Source: Azospirillum rugosum
GTDB lineage: Bacteria > Pseudomonadota > Alphaproteobacteria > Azospirillales > Azospirillaceae
Length of the DNA: 64,000 nt
Direction: 5' to 3'
Assembly: GCF_017876155.1 (NCBI RefSeq)
Contig: NZ_JAGINP010000013.1
Coordinates: 1 to 64,000 of the forward strand
Shown here: positions 36,999 to 46,792 of the stretch, in pieces
Layout of the letters: each line of letters opens with the position of its first letter
Position numbering within the stretch: the first letter of the stretch is position 1
Made by a program: the position numbers and the translations under genes
Notes under the pieces: generated by a model
The model's input: the letters and a program-made list of their open reading frames with translations, nothing else
Databases searched by the model: none
What the model was told of the DNA's origin: nothing

Positions 36999-37559
36999 AT
37001 GAATCCGTTGCTTTTGTTGCTTCTCCTGCCGATTGCGGAAATCGCCGTCTTCATCGAGGTCGGCGATTGGATCGGCTCCGGACCCACGGTCGGGCTGGTG
37101 ATCCTGTCCGCGATCCTGGGATCGGTCCTGATCCGCTGGCAGGGGCTGTCCGTGCTGAAACGCGCCCAGGAGGCCGCGGAGCGCGGCGAGGTGCCGGTCG
37201 GGGCGGTGTTCGAGGGCTTCTGCGTGGTGGCCGCCGGCATCCTGCTGATCGTCCCCGGCTTCCTGACCGACGTCGTCGGGCTTCTGCTGTTCGTGCGGCC
37301 GCTGCGCAACGCGCTGGGCCGCTGGCTGTTCGACCGTATGAAGGGCAGCGCGTCCTTCCGGGTGCACGGCCAGATGGGCGGCCGGAGCTGGAACAACGGT
37401 CCAGGCCCGGATCCCTTCAACCGGCCCCCGCCGGGCGTGATCGATGCCGACTACCACGATGTGACGCCGGAGGATGAAAAGGCCGGAGACGCGCCGCGGA
37501 TCGGGTCCGGAGCCGGTGAGTCGCGCTGGGCCCCGCCGGACTCCAAGTTCCGCCCGTGA
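36999..37559 (+). CDS. fxsA: FxsA family cytoplasmic membrane protein
   Basis: A 186-residue protein with FxsA-type hydrophobic segments (LLLLLLPIAEIAVFIEVGDW, PTVGLVILSAILGSVLIRWQ and a third around residues 70-100 with ILLIVPGFLTDVVGLLL). E. coli FxsA affects exclusion of phage T7. The C-terminal ~60 residues are Gly/Pro-rich and probably disordered. The neighbours (Tim44-like, secB) are the usual ones in alphaproteobacteria. Confidence 0.9.
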   Translation: MNPLLLLLLLPIAEIAVFIEVGDWIGSGPTVGLVILSAILGSVLIRWQGLSVLKRAQEAAERGEVPVGAVFEGFCVVAAGILLIVPGFLTDVVGLLLFVRPLRNALGRWLFDRMKGSASFRVHGQMGGRSWNNGPGPDPFNRPPPGVIDADYHDVTPEDEKAGDAPRIGSGAGESRWAPPDSKFRP

Positions 37560-37692
37560 TGCGGGTAACCCTTCCTCGTTCCGGGCCGGCTCTTTCCCCC
37601 GGCTTTCCGTTGTCGGTGCGGCGGATCCGTGGTAGCCAGCGGGTCTTGAACACCGACCACCGTCACGCCGCCCCGCGGCCAGGAGTTGTTTG

Positions 37693-38169
37693 ATGTCCGA
37701 TCAGCAGACCAACGGCCAAGACCAGGAAGCCGCCAGCTCGCTGCCGATGCACGTGCTCGCGCAGTATGTGAAGGACCTGTCCTTCGAGAACCCCAACGCG
37801 CCGCAGAGCCTCCTGCCCGGCCAGCCGCAGCCGCAGGTCAACATCGGCGTGGACGTCCAGGCCCAGCCGATGGGCGAGGACGTCTACGAGGTCGTCCTGA
37901 AGCTGCACTGCGAGGCCAAGCAGGGCGAGGGCGTCGCCTTCCTGGTGGAGGTCGCCTATGGCGGCCTGTTCCAGCTGCCCGGCCTGCCGCAGGAGCATCA
38001 CCGCGCCGTTCTCCTCATCGAGGGCCCGCGCATGCTGTTCCCGTTCGCCCGCGCCATCGTGGCCGGCTGCACCCAGGACGGCGGCTTCCCGCCGCTGATG
38101 ATCAACCCGATCGACTTCGTGGACCTGTACCGCCGCCAGACCGGCCCCCAGCCGTCGGCCGAAGCGTAA
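37693..38169 (+). CDS. secB: protein-export chaperone SecB
   Basis: A 158-residue SecB tetramer subunit. It keeps preproteins unfolded and hands them to SecA. Hallmarks are LAQYVKDLSFENPNAP, VVLKLHCEAKQGEGVAFLVE and LMINPIDFVDLYRRQ. AGGAGTTGTTTG precedes the ATG at 37693. A strong terminator follows. Confidence 0.96.
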   Translation: MSDQQTNGQDQEAASSLPMHVLAQYVKDLSFENPNAPQSLLPGQPQPQVNIGVDVQAQPMGEDVYEVVLKLHCEAKQGEGVAFLVEVAYGGLFQLPGLPQEHHRAVLLIEGPRMLFPFARAIVAGCTQDGGFPPLMINPIDFVDLYRRQTGPQPSAEA

Positions 38170-38192
38170 GGTCCAAGCGCGAACAAAGAAAA

Positions 38193-38226
38193 AGGCGGGA
38201 GGCTTTCGGGCCTCCCGCCTTTTTTT
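38193..38226 (+). terminator. Rho-independent terminator after secB
   Basis: AGGCGGGAGG and CCTCCCGCCT form a perfect stem around CTTTCGGG, followed by a run of Ts (TTTTTTT). It is the best-formed terminator in the window. Confidence 0.93.
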
Positions 38227-38240
38227 GTGTCCGGCACAGT

Positions 38241-38377
38241 CCCTCTCCCGCCCCGGGAGAGGGTGGCGCCGCAAGGCGCCGGGTGAGGGTCGCGCAAGGA
38301 TCAAGGCGCTGATCCTCGGCTGTACCCTCACCCTTCCCACTGCGTGGGTCCCTTCCCTCTCCCGGGGCGGGAGAGGG
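38241..38377. repeat. CCCTCTCCC-type inverted repeat between secB and rho
   Basis: CCCTCTCCCGCCCCGGGAGA on the left and its complement ...CCCGGGGCGGGAGAGGG on the right enclose a second pair (GGGTGAGGGT / ACCCTCACCC). The dispersed family is also seen at 48.25 kb and loosely at 25.8 kb. It lies at the junction of secB and rho. Confidence 0.7.
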
Positions 38378-38387
38378 ACACCAAAAA

Positions 38388-39644
<1,257 letters not shown>

Positions 39645-40016
39645 GGGTGGTGCCTTAGGGAATCGTCGTCATGCGGGGGAGTGCCATGAGTCCCGGGCCG
39701 GCGCAGGGTGCGTCGGTTGGGCGTCGGACAACGCTGAAGGCGGCGGAAAGGGCCTTCGGTCGTCGCGCCCAGTTCGTTGGGGAGGGACGGAACGGCGGAT
39801 GTGGGCGTGGGTACCCGCGAGGCTTGCCGCCCCGTGGTGATTGAAATGGTTAGCGGATCGCCGTCTGCAAGTCAAACGAAAGCGAAACCGTGGAAAAATC
39901 CGGAAAGGGCTGTTCCGGCATGGCGTTCCGGCGGGTCATAGTGCCGCAACCCCTGAGGAATGGCCCGGCCGGTCCCAACGTACACGGATGAAGGTTCCGG
40001 ACAGGGAGCGATCACC
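39645..40016. other. divergent spacer between rho and the P-type ATPase
   Basis: 372 bases. The left ~200 would be the untranslated leader of rho if the promoter at 39847-39875 is used. The right end holds the GGGAG ribosome site of the ATPase. The middle is AT-richer than its surroundings (GAAAGCGAAACCGTGGAAAAATCCGG). I see no further gene. Confidence 0.5.
39847..39875 (-). promoter_or_regulatory. possible promoter of rho
   Basis: On the minus strand TTGACT, 17 bases, then TAACCA, about 200 bases before the rho start. The -35 is good and the -10 weak. Confidence 0.4.
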
Positions 40017-42743
40017 ATGGACCGCCACGCCCCGATCACGCCGATCCCGGCCACGCCATCCCCGGCCGCCGCCCTGCCCTGGCACGCGCGCCCGGCGGCC
40101 GAAGCGCTCGCCGCCCTGGACAGCCCGGAGGGCGGCCTGTCGGCGGCGGAGGCGCGGGACCGGCTGGAGCGCGTCGGGCCGAACCGGCTGACCCCGCCGC
40201 CGAGCCGCTCCGCCCTGCGGCGTTTCGCCGCGCAGTTCAACAACCTGCTGATCTACGTCCTGATCGCTTCCGGCCTCGTGACGCTGGCGCTGGGGGAACT
40301 GATCGACGCCGCGGTGATCGCCGGCGTGGTGCTGATCAACGCGCTGATCGGCGCCGTGCAGGAGGGCAAGGCCGAACAGGCGCTGGACGCCATCCGCGAC
40401 ATGCTGTCGCCGCAGGCCATCGTGCTGCGCGGTGGCCGGCGGATCACCGTCCCGGCGGAGGAGCTGGTCCCCGGCGACCGGGTGGCGCTCAGCTCCGGCG
40501 ACCGGGTGCCGGCCGACCTGCGGCTGATCCAGGCCAAGGGGCTGCGCGTGCAGGAAGCGGCGCTGACCGGCGAATCCGTGCCCGTCGCCAAGACCACCGA
40601 CCCGGTGGAACCCGCCGCCCCGCTGGCCGAGCGCGCCGGCATGGCCTATTCCGCCACTCTGGTGGCCCAGGGGCAGGCCATCGGCGTGGTGGTGGCCACG
40701 GGAGACGCGACGGAGCTGGGCCGCATCGGCCGGCTTCTGGCGGGCGTGGAGACGCTGACCACGCCGCTGCTCGCCCGGATGGCGGTTTTCGGCCGCTGGC
40801 TGACCGTCGGCATCCTGATCCTGACCGCCCTGACCTTCCTGTACGGCACGCTGCTGCGCGGGGAGCCCTGGGCGGAGATGGTGATGGCCGCGGTCGGGCT
40901 GGCCGTCGCGGCGATTCCGGAGGGGCTGCCGACGGTGATGACCATCACGCTGGCCATCGGCGTCACCCGCATGGCCCGGCGCAACGCCATCATCCGCCGC
41001 CTGCCGGCGGTGGAGACGCTGGGCTCGGTCGGGGTGATCTGCTCCGACAAGACCGGCACGCTGACCCGCAACGAGCTGACCGTGCAGACCGTCGCCACCG
41101 CGGCGGCGGATTACGCGGTGACCGGCACCGGCTACGAGCCGGAAGGCACCTTCCGGCGGGACGCGGCGGCGGTGGACCCGGCCGGCGAGCCGGTCCTGGC
41201 GGACCTCGCCCGCGCCGCCCTGCTGTGCAACGACGCGGCGCTGCACCGGGACGAATCCGGCGACTGGACCGTGTCGGGCGACCCGACCGACGGCGCCCTG
41301 CTGGCGCTCGCCCGCAAGGCCGGGCTCGACCCGGCGGCGGAGGCCGCGGCGCACCCGCGCGCCGACGTCATCCCCTTCGAGTCCGAGCACAAGTTCATGG
41401 CGACCCTGCACCGTACGTCCGGCGGGAGCCGGCTGTACGTCAAGGGCGCGCCGGAGCGGGTGCTCGCCCTGTGCGACCGCGTGCTCGGCCCGGCGGGGCC
41501 GGAGCCGCTCGACGCGGCGGCCTGGGCGGAGCGGGTGGACGATCTCGCGGCCGAGGGGCAGCGGGTGCTGGCTCTGGCGGTTCGGACCGATCCGCCGGTG
41601 ACGGACGGCCTGACCGTGGAGGACCTGGACGGCGGGCTGGCCCTGCTCGGCCTGTGCGGGCTGATCGACCCGCCGCGGGAGGAGGCCATCGCCGCCGTCC
41701 TCCGCTGCCAAGCCGCCGGCATCCGGGTCAAGATGATCACCGGCGACCACGCCGGCACCGCCCAGGCCATCGGCCGCCGCTTCGGCCTGTCCGGCCCGGC
41801 GGTGACGGGTGCGGAGCTGGACGGGCTCGACGACGCGGCCCTGGGCGCCGTGGCGCGCGACACCGACGTCTTCGCCCGCACCGCGCCGGAGCACAAGCTG
41901 CGGCTCGTCCAGGCGCTCCAGGCGGCCGGGCAGACCATCGCCATGACCGGCGACGGGGTCAACGACGCGCCGGCGCTGAAGCGCGCCGACATCGGCATCG
42001 CCATGGGCCGCAAGGGGACGGAGGCCGCGAAGGAGGCCGCCGCCATGGTGCTGGCCGACGACAATTTCGCCTCCATCGCCCGCGCCGTGGAGGAAGGCCG
42101 CACCGTCTACGACAATCTGCGCAAGACGATCCTGTTCCTGCTGCCGACCAACGGCGCCCAGGCACTGGTGATCATGGTCGCGGTGCTGGGCGGCTACGCG
42201 CTGCCGATCACGCCGGTGCAGATCCTGTGGGTCAACATGGTCACCGCGGTGACGCTGGGCCTGGCGCTGGCTTTCGAGCCGCCGGAGCCCGGCGTGATGG
42301 ACCGCCCGCCCCGCCCGCCGAATGAGCCGCTCCTGCCGCCCGTCCTGATCGCGCGGATGGTGATGGTGATGGCACTTCTGGTGGCGTGCAGCTTCGGCTT
42401 CTTCAGCTACCGCCAGGGCCACGGCGACCCGCCGGAGGTCGCCAGCACCATGGCCGTCAACGCGCTGGTGCTGGGCGAGATCGCCTTCCTGTTCAACGCG
42501 CGGGCGATCTCCGCCTCGGTGCTGAACCGGGCGGGCCTGTTCGGCAGCCGGCCGGTGTGGATCTCCGTCGCACTGATGCTGGCCCTGCAGCTGGCCTTCA
42601 CCTACGCCCCGCCCCTGCAGCGGGTGTTCGGCACCGCCGCCGTGGGCTGGACCGACTGGGCCTGGATGGCCGCGGCGGCGGTGGCGGTGTTCCTGGTGGT
42701 GGAGGCGGAGAAGGCGCTGACGCGGCGATTCCGGAACGTGTAG
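40017..42743 (+). CDS. P2-type cation-transporting ATPase
   Basis: A 908-residue P-type ATPase. It has an N-terminal cation-ATPase domain (residues ~20-90), the TGES actuator loop (ALTGESVPVAKTTD), PEGLP in helix M4 (VAAIPEGLPTVMTITLAIG, the calcium-pump pattern), the phosphorylated D344 in CSDKTGTLT, and hinge motif GDGVNDAPALKRADIGIAMG. About ten membrane helices are visible. PEGLP suggests Ca2+, or Na+/Mg2+-type substrates, rather than heavy metals. The ATG at 40017 has GGGAG. It lies between hemJ and rho, genes that are neighbours in related genomes, with a REP element at its stop, so it may be an insertion. Confidence 0.9.
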   Translation: MDRHAPITPIPATPSPAAALPWHARPAAEALAALDSPEGGLSAAEARDRLERVGPNRLTPPPSRSALRRFAAQFNNLLIYVLIASGLVTLALGELIDAAVIAGVVLINALIGAVQEGKAEQALDAIRDMLSPQAIVLRGGRRITVPAEELVPGDRVALSSGDRVPADLRLIQAKGLRVQEAALTGESVPVAKTTDPVEPAAPLAERAGMAYSATLVAQGQAIGVVVATGDATELGRIGRLLAGVETLTTPLLARMAVFGRWLTVGILILTALTFLYGTLLRGEPWAEMVMAAVGLAVAAIPEGLPTVMTITLAIGVTRMARRNAIIRRLPAVETLGSVGVICSDKTGTLTRNELTVQTVATAAADYAVTGTGYEPEGTFRRDAAAVDPAGEPVLADLARAALLCNDAALHRDESGDWTVSGDPTDGALLALARKAGLDPAAEAAAHPRADVIPFESEHKFMATLHRTSGGSRLYVKGAPERVLALCDRVLGPAGPEPLDAAAWAERVDDLAAEGQRVLALAVRTDPPVTDGLTVEDLDGGLALLGLCGLIDPPREEAIAAVLRCQAAGIRVKMITGDHAGTAQAIGRRFGLSGPAVTGAELDGLDDAALGAVARDTDVFARTAPEHKLRLVQALQAAGQTIAMTGDGVNDAPALKRADIGIAMGRKGTEAAKEAAAMVLADDNFASIARAVEEGRTVYDNLRKTILFLLPTNGAQALVIMVAVLGGYALPITPVQILWVNMVTAVTLGLALAFEPPEPGVMDRPPRPPNEPLLPPVLIARMVMVMALLVACSFGFFSYRQGHGDPPEVASTMAVNALVLGEIAFLFNARAISASVLNRAGLFGSRPVWISVALMLALQLAFTYAPPLQRVFGTAAVGWTDWAWMAAAAVAVFLVVEAEKALTRRFRNV

Positions 42744-42825
42744 GTTGGGTGCAGCGCCAGCGGAACCCAATATCGTCGGCATGGGAGCGTGTGTTGGGTT
42801 TCGGCTGCGCCTCCACCCAACCTAC
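42740..42825. repeat. REP-like palindrome, copy 3
   Basis: GTAGGTTGGGTGCAGCGCCAG ... CTCCACCCAACCTAC, 86 bases, beginning on the last codons of the ATPase so that the stop codon TAG lies inside the repeat. It is convergent with hemJ. Confidence 0.8.
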
Positions 42826-42835
42826 GGTGCTTTCC

Positions 42836-43264
42836 TCAGAACGGCTTCACGATCACGAAGATGACGATGCCGATCATCAGCAGGGTCGGCACCTCGTTCA
42901 TGATGCGGAAGAAGCGCTGGGGCCGGGTGTTGCGGTCGGCCTCGAAGTCCTTGCGCCAGCGCGACATCATGCCGTGCACGGCGGCCAGCCCCAGCACGAA
43001 CAGGATCTTGGCGTGCAGCCAGCCCTGGCTCATCCAGCCGGGATTCAGCGCGATTAGCGCGATGCCGAAGACGAAGGAGGCGATCATCGCCGGGTTCATG
43101 ATGGCGCGCATCAGGCGGCGCTCCATCACCTTGAACCGCTCCGAGGAGTCGGAGCCCGGCGCCGTCTCGCAATGGTAGACGAACAGCCGCGGCAAATAGA
43201 GCATGCCGGCCATCCAGGCGATGATGCTGATGACGTGCAGCGCCTTGATCCAGTCGTACAGCAC
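42836..43264 (-). CDS. hemJ: protoporphyrinogen oxidase HemJ
   Basis: A 142-residue four-helix membrane protein that oxidises protoporphyrinogen IX. Signature features are YDWIKALHVISIIAWMAG (with the conserved His), LPRLFVYH, GWLHAKILFVLGLAAVHG and RWRKDF, ending FRIMNEVPTLLMIGIVIFVI. The GTG at 43264 gives the right start, with GGGGAG upstream; a TTG one codon earlier is possible. It lies 40 bases past hemH on the same strand. Confidence 0.92.
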   Translation of the reverse strand: MLYDWIKALHVISIIAWMAGMLYLPRLFVYHCETAPGSDSSERFKVMERRLMRAIMNPAMIASFVFGIALIALNPGWMSQGWLHAKILFVLGLAAVHGMMSRWRKDFEADRNTRPQRFFRIMNEVPTLLMIGIVIFVIVKPF

Positions 43265-43304
43265 CAAACTCCCCTTCCCTTCTTTGTGGCCCTTCTTCGT
43301 GGAT

Positions 43305-44375
43305 TTACGTGCGGGCCTGCTGCGGGCAGCCGGAGAAGCCCTCCGGGCAGACCTTGCCGCCGTTCTGGGCGCAGATGGGCGCCTTGGTCCCGGCCGACAG
43401 GCGGACCAGCCGGGCCAGCCCGTCGATGAAGGCCGGCTCCACCCCCACCGTCGGCACGCGGCCGAACCAGGGCACGCCGACCTCCTTGGCGAGGTGGCGG
43501 TATTCGATCTCGATCTCCACCAGCGTCTCGGAATGCTCCGACACGAAGGCGATCGGCGCCACCAGGATCGGCACGCCGTCCTGGCCGGCGCGGCGGATCT
43601 CCTCGTCGGTGGAGGGGCCGATCCATTCCAGCGGGCCGACGCGGCTCTGGTAGCAGTTGATCCAGTCCAGGTCGTCGATGCCCAGCGCGGCGACGATGGA
43701 TTCGGCCGTGCGCTCGCACTGCCACTGGTAGGGGTCGCCGCCGGCCACGACCTTCTTCGGCAGCCCGTGGGCGGAGAACAGGACGCGCGGCTTCCCATGG
43801 GCCTTCGCCTGCTCGTAGAGCGGCCGGATCACCGCGGCCGAAGCGTCGATGAAGCCCGCCTGGGTCGGGTAGCAGCAGACGAGCCGCGTCGGCGCCGTCA
43901 GCCCCACCGTCTTCGCCGCCTCCCGCCAGACGCGGTCGCTGGAGCCCGTGGTGGTGGTGGAGAATTGCGGGTAGAGCGGCAGCAGCACCACCAGGTCCGG
44001 CGCGTAGTCCTTCACCCGGGCCGCCGTCTCGGCGCTCATCGGGTTCCAGTAGCGCATGGCGATGAAGACCTTGGCCTCCATCCCTTCCCCACGCAGGACC
44101 GATTCCAGCGCCGCGGCCTGGGCCTCGGTGTTCTCCAGCAGCGGCGACTTGCCGCCGAGTTCGGCGTAGATCGCCTTGGCCGCCTTGGCGCGCCGGCCGG
44201 AGATGAAGCTGGCGAGAATCGTGCGGAACGGATTCGGGATGCGGATGATCGCCGGATCGGCGAACAGGTTGAACAGGAACGGCCGCACGGCCTCCGGGCT
44301 GTCGGGCCCGCCGAGGTTGAACAGGACGACGGCAACGCGCTGCATCGATCGGGAACCGGGTGGTGGGACGGACAT
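43305..44375 (-). CDS. hemH: ferrochelatase
   Basis: A 356-residue ferrochelatase inserting Fe2+ into protoporphyrin IX. Landmarks are VVLFNLGGPDSPEAVRPFL, the catalytic His region VLFSAHGLPKKVVAGGDPY and the Glu-rich FVSEHSETLVEIEIEY. The C-terminus holds three cysteines spaced C-x7-C-x6-C (ICAQNGGKVCPEGFSGC), like the [2Fe-2S]-binding tails known for some alphaproteobacterial ferrochelatases. Neither candidate start (44375, or MQRVAVVLF at 44345) has a good ribosome site. Confidence 0.94.
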   Translation of the reverse strand: MSVPPPGSRSMQRVAVVLFNLGGPDSPEAVRPFLFNLFADPAIIRIPNPFRTILASFISGRRAKAAKAIYAELGGKSPLLENTEAQAAALESVLRGEGMEAKVFIAMRYWNPMSAETAARVKDYAPDLVVLLPLYPQFSTTTTGSSDRVWREAAKTVGLTAPTRLVCCYPTQAGFIDASAAVIRPLYEQAKAHGKPRVLFSAHGLPKKVVAGGDPYQWQCERTAESIVAALGIDDLDWINCYQSRVGPLEWIGPSTDEEIRRAGQDGVPILVAPIAFVSEHSETLVEIEIEYRHLAKEVGVPWFGRVPTVGVEPAFIDGLARLVRLSAGTKAPICAQNGGKVCPEGFSGCPQQART

Positions 44376-44430
44376 GGTGCGCTAAACTGGAGCGCGGCCG
44401 CGCCCCTGTCCAGCCCCTCCGGTTCGGATT

Positions 44431-45477
44431 CTAGCCCCGCTGCGGCCATTCCTTGATCAGGCGTGCCAGCTCGGCCACATGCTCCGGCGGGGTCGTCTGG
44501 ATGACGCCGTGGCCCAGGTTGAAGACGAAGGGCCGGCCGGACAGCGTCTCCAGGATGTCCCAGGCCGCCGTGCGCAGCGCCTCGCCGCCGACGGCCAGCA
44601 TGATCGGATCCAGGTTCCCCTGCACCGGCACGTGGGATTGCAGGTTGCGGGCCGCCCAGAGGGGCGGGACGGTGGTGTCGAGCCCGACCGCGGTCACCCC
44701 AGCCCCGGACACGTAGTCCTCATAGCAGAGGCCCGCACCGCGCGGGAAACCGATGACCGGGATTCCGGGGTGGCGCGCCTTCACCAGTGCGACGATCCGC
44801 CGCGTCGGCTCGATGACCCAGCGGCGGAACTCCCCGGCCGGCAGGACGCCCGCCCAGCTGTCGAACAGCTGCACGACCTCCGCCCCCGCTTCGATCTGGG
44901 TGCAGAGATAGTCGGCGGTCGCCTCGACCAGCAGATCCATCAGCATCCCGAATCCGGCGGGGTCGCCGTAGGCCCAGCGCTTCACATGGGCGTATTCCTT
45001 GGATCCCGCCCCTTCCACCATGTAGCAGGCGATGGTCCAGGGCGCGCCCGCGAAGCCGATCAGCGTGGTGTGCGCCGGTAGAGCGGTGGAGAGCCGGCGC
45101 AGCGTCTCGTAGACCGGCTCCAGCCGCTCGTGGAAGCGGTCGCGGGACAGGCGCTTCAGGTCTTCCACGTTTCTCACAGGGTCCAGCTTCGGCCCCTCGC
45201 CCTCCTGGAAGGCCAGCGGCTGCCCCAGCGCGTGCGGCACCACGAGAATGTCGGAGAACAGAATCGCCGCGTCCATGTCGTAGCGGCGCAGCGGCTGGAG
45301 CGTCACCTCCACCGCATGGTCCGGGTTGTAGCACATGTCCAGGAAGCTGCCCGCCTTGGCCCGCAGCGCGCGGTATTCCGGCAGGTAACGCCCGGCCTGG
45401 CGCATCAGCCAGAAGGGCGGGCGCGAACGCACCTCGCCGGCGAGCGCGGCGAGCATGGGCTTCAGAATCTCGGACAC
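44431..45477 (-). CDS. hemE: uroporphyrinogen decarboxylase
   Basis: A 348-residue UroD barrel that removes the four acetate carboxyls of uroporphyrinogen III. PPFWLMRQAGRYLPEYR and GFAGAPWTIACYMVEG are the two signatures. The GTG at 45477 was chosen because AGGGA lies upstream and the product then has the family length. hemE-hemH-hemJ form a heme cluster on the minus strand. The spacer beyond the hemE start is the probable origin, as in Caulobacter. Confidence 0.96.
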   Translation of the reverse strand: MSEILKPMLAALAGEVRSRPPFWLMRQAGRYLPEYRALRAKAGSFLDMCYNPDHAVEVTLQPLRRYDMDAAILFSDILVVPHALGQPLAFQEGEGPKLDPVRNVEDLKRLSRDRFHERLEPVYETLRRLSTALPAHTTLIGFAGAPWTIACYMVEGAGSKEYAHVKRWAYGDPAGFGMLMDLLVEATADYLCTQIEAGAEVVQLFDSWAGVLPAGEFRRWVIEPTRRIVALVKARHPGIPVIGFPRGAGLCYEDYVSGAGVTAVGLDTTVPPLWAARNLQSHVPVQGNLDPIMLAVGGEALRTAAWDILETLSGRPFVFNLGHGVIQTTPPEHVAELARLIKEWPQRG

Positions 45478-45904
45478 GGCGGATCGTTCCCTACAGATGG
45501 AGTTTTCCCCGGAATCCCAACGCCCGGGCTTATCTCCCCTACTCAGTATTCTTTTTAAGAAGAGAAAGGAAGATGGGGTAGAGGGAGCCTGTGGATAGCG
45601 GGAATCCCCGCTTTGCCCGGAATCATCCACAACCGGACCCGGCGCCTGTGGACCGATTCGGGATTCTGTGGACGACTCCGGACGCTTTCGCCGGAAACGG
45701 CGGAAATGCTATATCACGAAGCCTGGGAATCCCGTGGATAACATGGTCCGCGCGGCCGGTTGTTCCCATCTTGCGAAGAGGGCGGCGGAATCATCCCGAA
45801 GGGGGCTCCAGCGGGGGCGGTGAGTCCCGCCCTAGGGGACAGAATCCGGGGATCCCCGATATCCACAGGTTTGGATCGGGTTCTCCACAACACTTTGGGG
45901 ACGG
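45478..45904. other. oriC: probable chromosome replication origin (oriC)
   Basis: 427 bases between hemE and ppsR, the place of Cori in Caulobacter. It contains DnaA-box-like 9-mers with one mismatch to TTATCCACA or its complement: TGTGGATAG (45590), TCATCCACA (45623), CGTGGATAA (45733), ATATCCACA (45859) and TTCTCCACA (45881). Weaker ones are at 45647 and 45667 (TGTGGAC). An AT-rich stretch next to hemE (CTCAGTATTCTTTTTAAGAA, 45542-45561) would suit unwinding. No convincing gene lies inside. Confidence 0.8.
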
Positions 45905-46792
45905 ATGAGACAGTTCCATCTGCATCTTGTGTCCGACGCGACGGGCGAGACGATCAACAGCGTGGCCCGCGCCTGCGTCATCCAGTTCGACGACGTGCGT
46001 CCGGTCGAGCATTTCTGGAACCTCGTGCGCACCGACCGGCAGCTCGACATGGTGCTGGAAGGCATCCAGGAGCATCCCGGCCTCGTGATGTTCACGCTGG
46101 TGGACGAGACGCTGCGCCGCCGGCTCCAGGACTTCTGCCGCGAGGTGCAGGTCCCCTGCATCCCGGTGCTGGACCCGCTGATCAACGCGCTGGCCGCTTT
46201 CCTCGGCGTCGAATCCCAGCGCCAGCCCGGCCGCCAGCACGCGCTGGACGCCGAGTATTTCGGCCGCATGGACGCCATGGACTTCGCGCTGGCCCACGAC
46301 GACGGCCAGTCGAACTGGGACCTGCACGAGGCCGACGTGATCCTGATGGGCGTGTCGCGCACCTCCAAGACGCCGACCTGCATCTATCTGGCCAACCGCG
46401 GCATCAAGGCGGCGAACATCCCGATCGTGCCCGGCTGCCCCCTGCCGCCGGAGATCGAGAAGATCACCCGCCCCCTGATCGTCGGCCTGACCAAGGACCC
46501 CGACCGGCTGGTCCAGATCCGGCGCAACCGGCTGAAGCTGCTGAACCAGAACGACAGCTCCACCTACGCCGACCCGGAGGTGGTGCGCAACGAGGTGACC
46601 GACGCCCGGCGCATGTTCAGCCGGCGCGGCTGGCCGGTGATCGACGTCTCCCGCCGCTCCATCGAGGAGACCGCGGCGGAGATCATGATGCTGCTCGCCC
46701 GGCGCCAGTCCGGCGGTCTTCCTGGTGGCGGTTTGCCGGGGGGCGTGCTCCCGGGCGGCGGCGGTGGCAGCGCGCCCGGCGGTGTGTCGTGA
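45905..46792 (+). CDS. ppsR: PEP synthase regulatory protein (PPSR, DUF299)
   Basis: A 295-residue bifunctional kinase/pyrophosphorylase of the DUF299 family, which switches PEP synthase or PPDK by ADP-dependent phosphorylation. HLHLVSDATGETINSVARA starts the protein and the P-loop is GVSRTSKTPTCIYLANRG. The last ~28 residues are a Gly/Pro/Leu tail (GGLPGGGLPGGVLPGGGGG) not expected in the family. Its stop overlaps the GTG of maf. It is the first gene on the right side of the origin. Confidence 0.93.
   Translation: MRQFHLHLVSDATGETINSVARACVIQFDDVRPVEHFWNLVRTDRQLDMVLEGIQEHPGLVMFTLVDETLRRRLQDFCREVQVPCIPVLDPLINALAAFLGVESQRQPGRQHALDAEYFGRMDAMDFALAHDDGQSNWDLHEADVILMGVSRTSKTPTCIYLANRGIKAANIPIVPGCPLPPEIEKITRPLIVGLTKDPDRLVQIRRNRLKLLNQNDSSTYADPEVVRNEVTDARRMFSRRGWPVIDVSRRSIEETAAEIMMLLARRQSGGLPGGGLPGGVLPGGGGGSAPGGVS

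Noticed and set aside
39936..42782. 948-residue minus-strand open frame opposite the P-type ATPase
   Set aside because: A shadow of the 908-residue ATPase; it is rich in Gly/Arg/Gln/His and lacks any motif, while the plus strand has all P-type ATPase motifs.
45760..46788. 543-residue frame joining the oriC region to maf
   Set aside because: The part before 46789 is the shifted-frame shadow of ppsR; its composition (Arg/Pro/Gly) is typical of a shadow.
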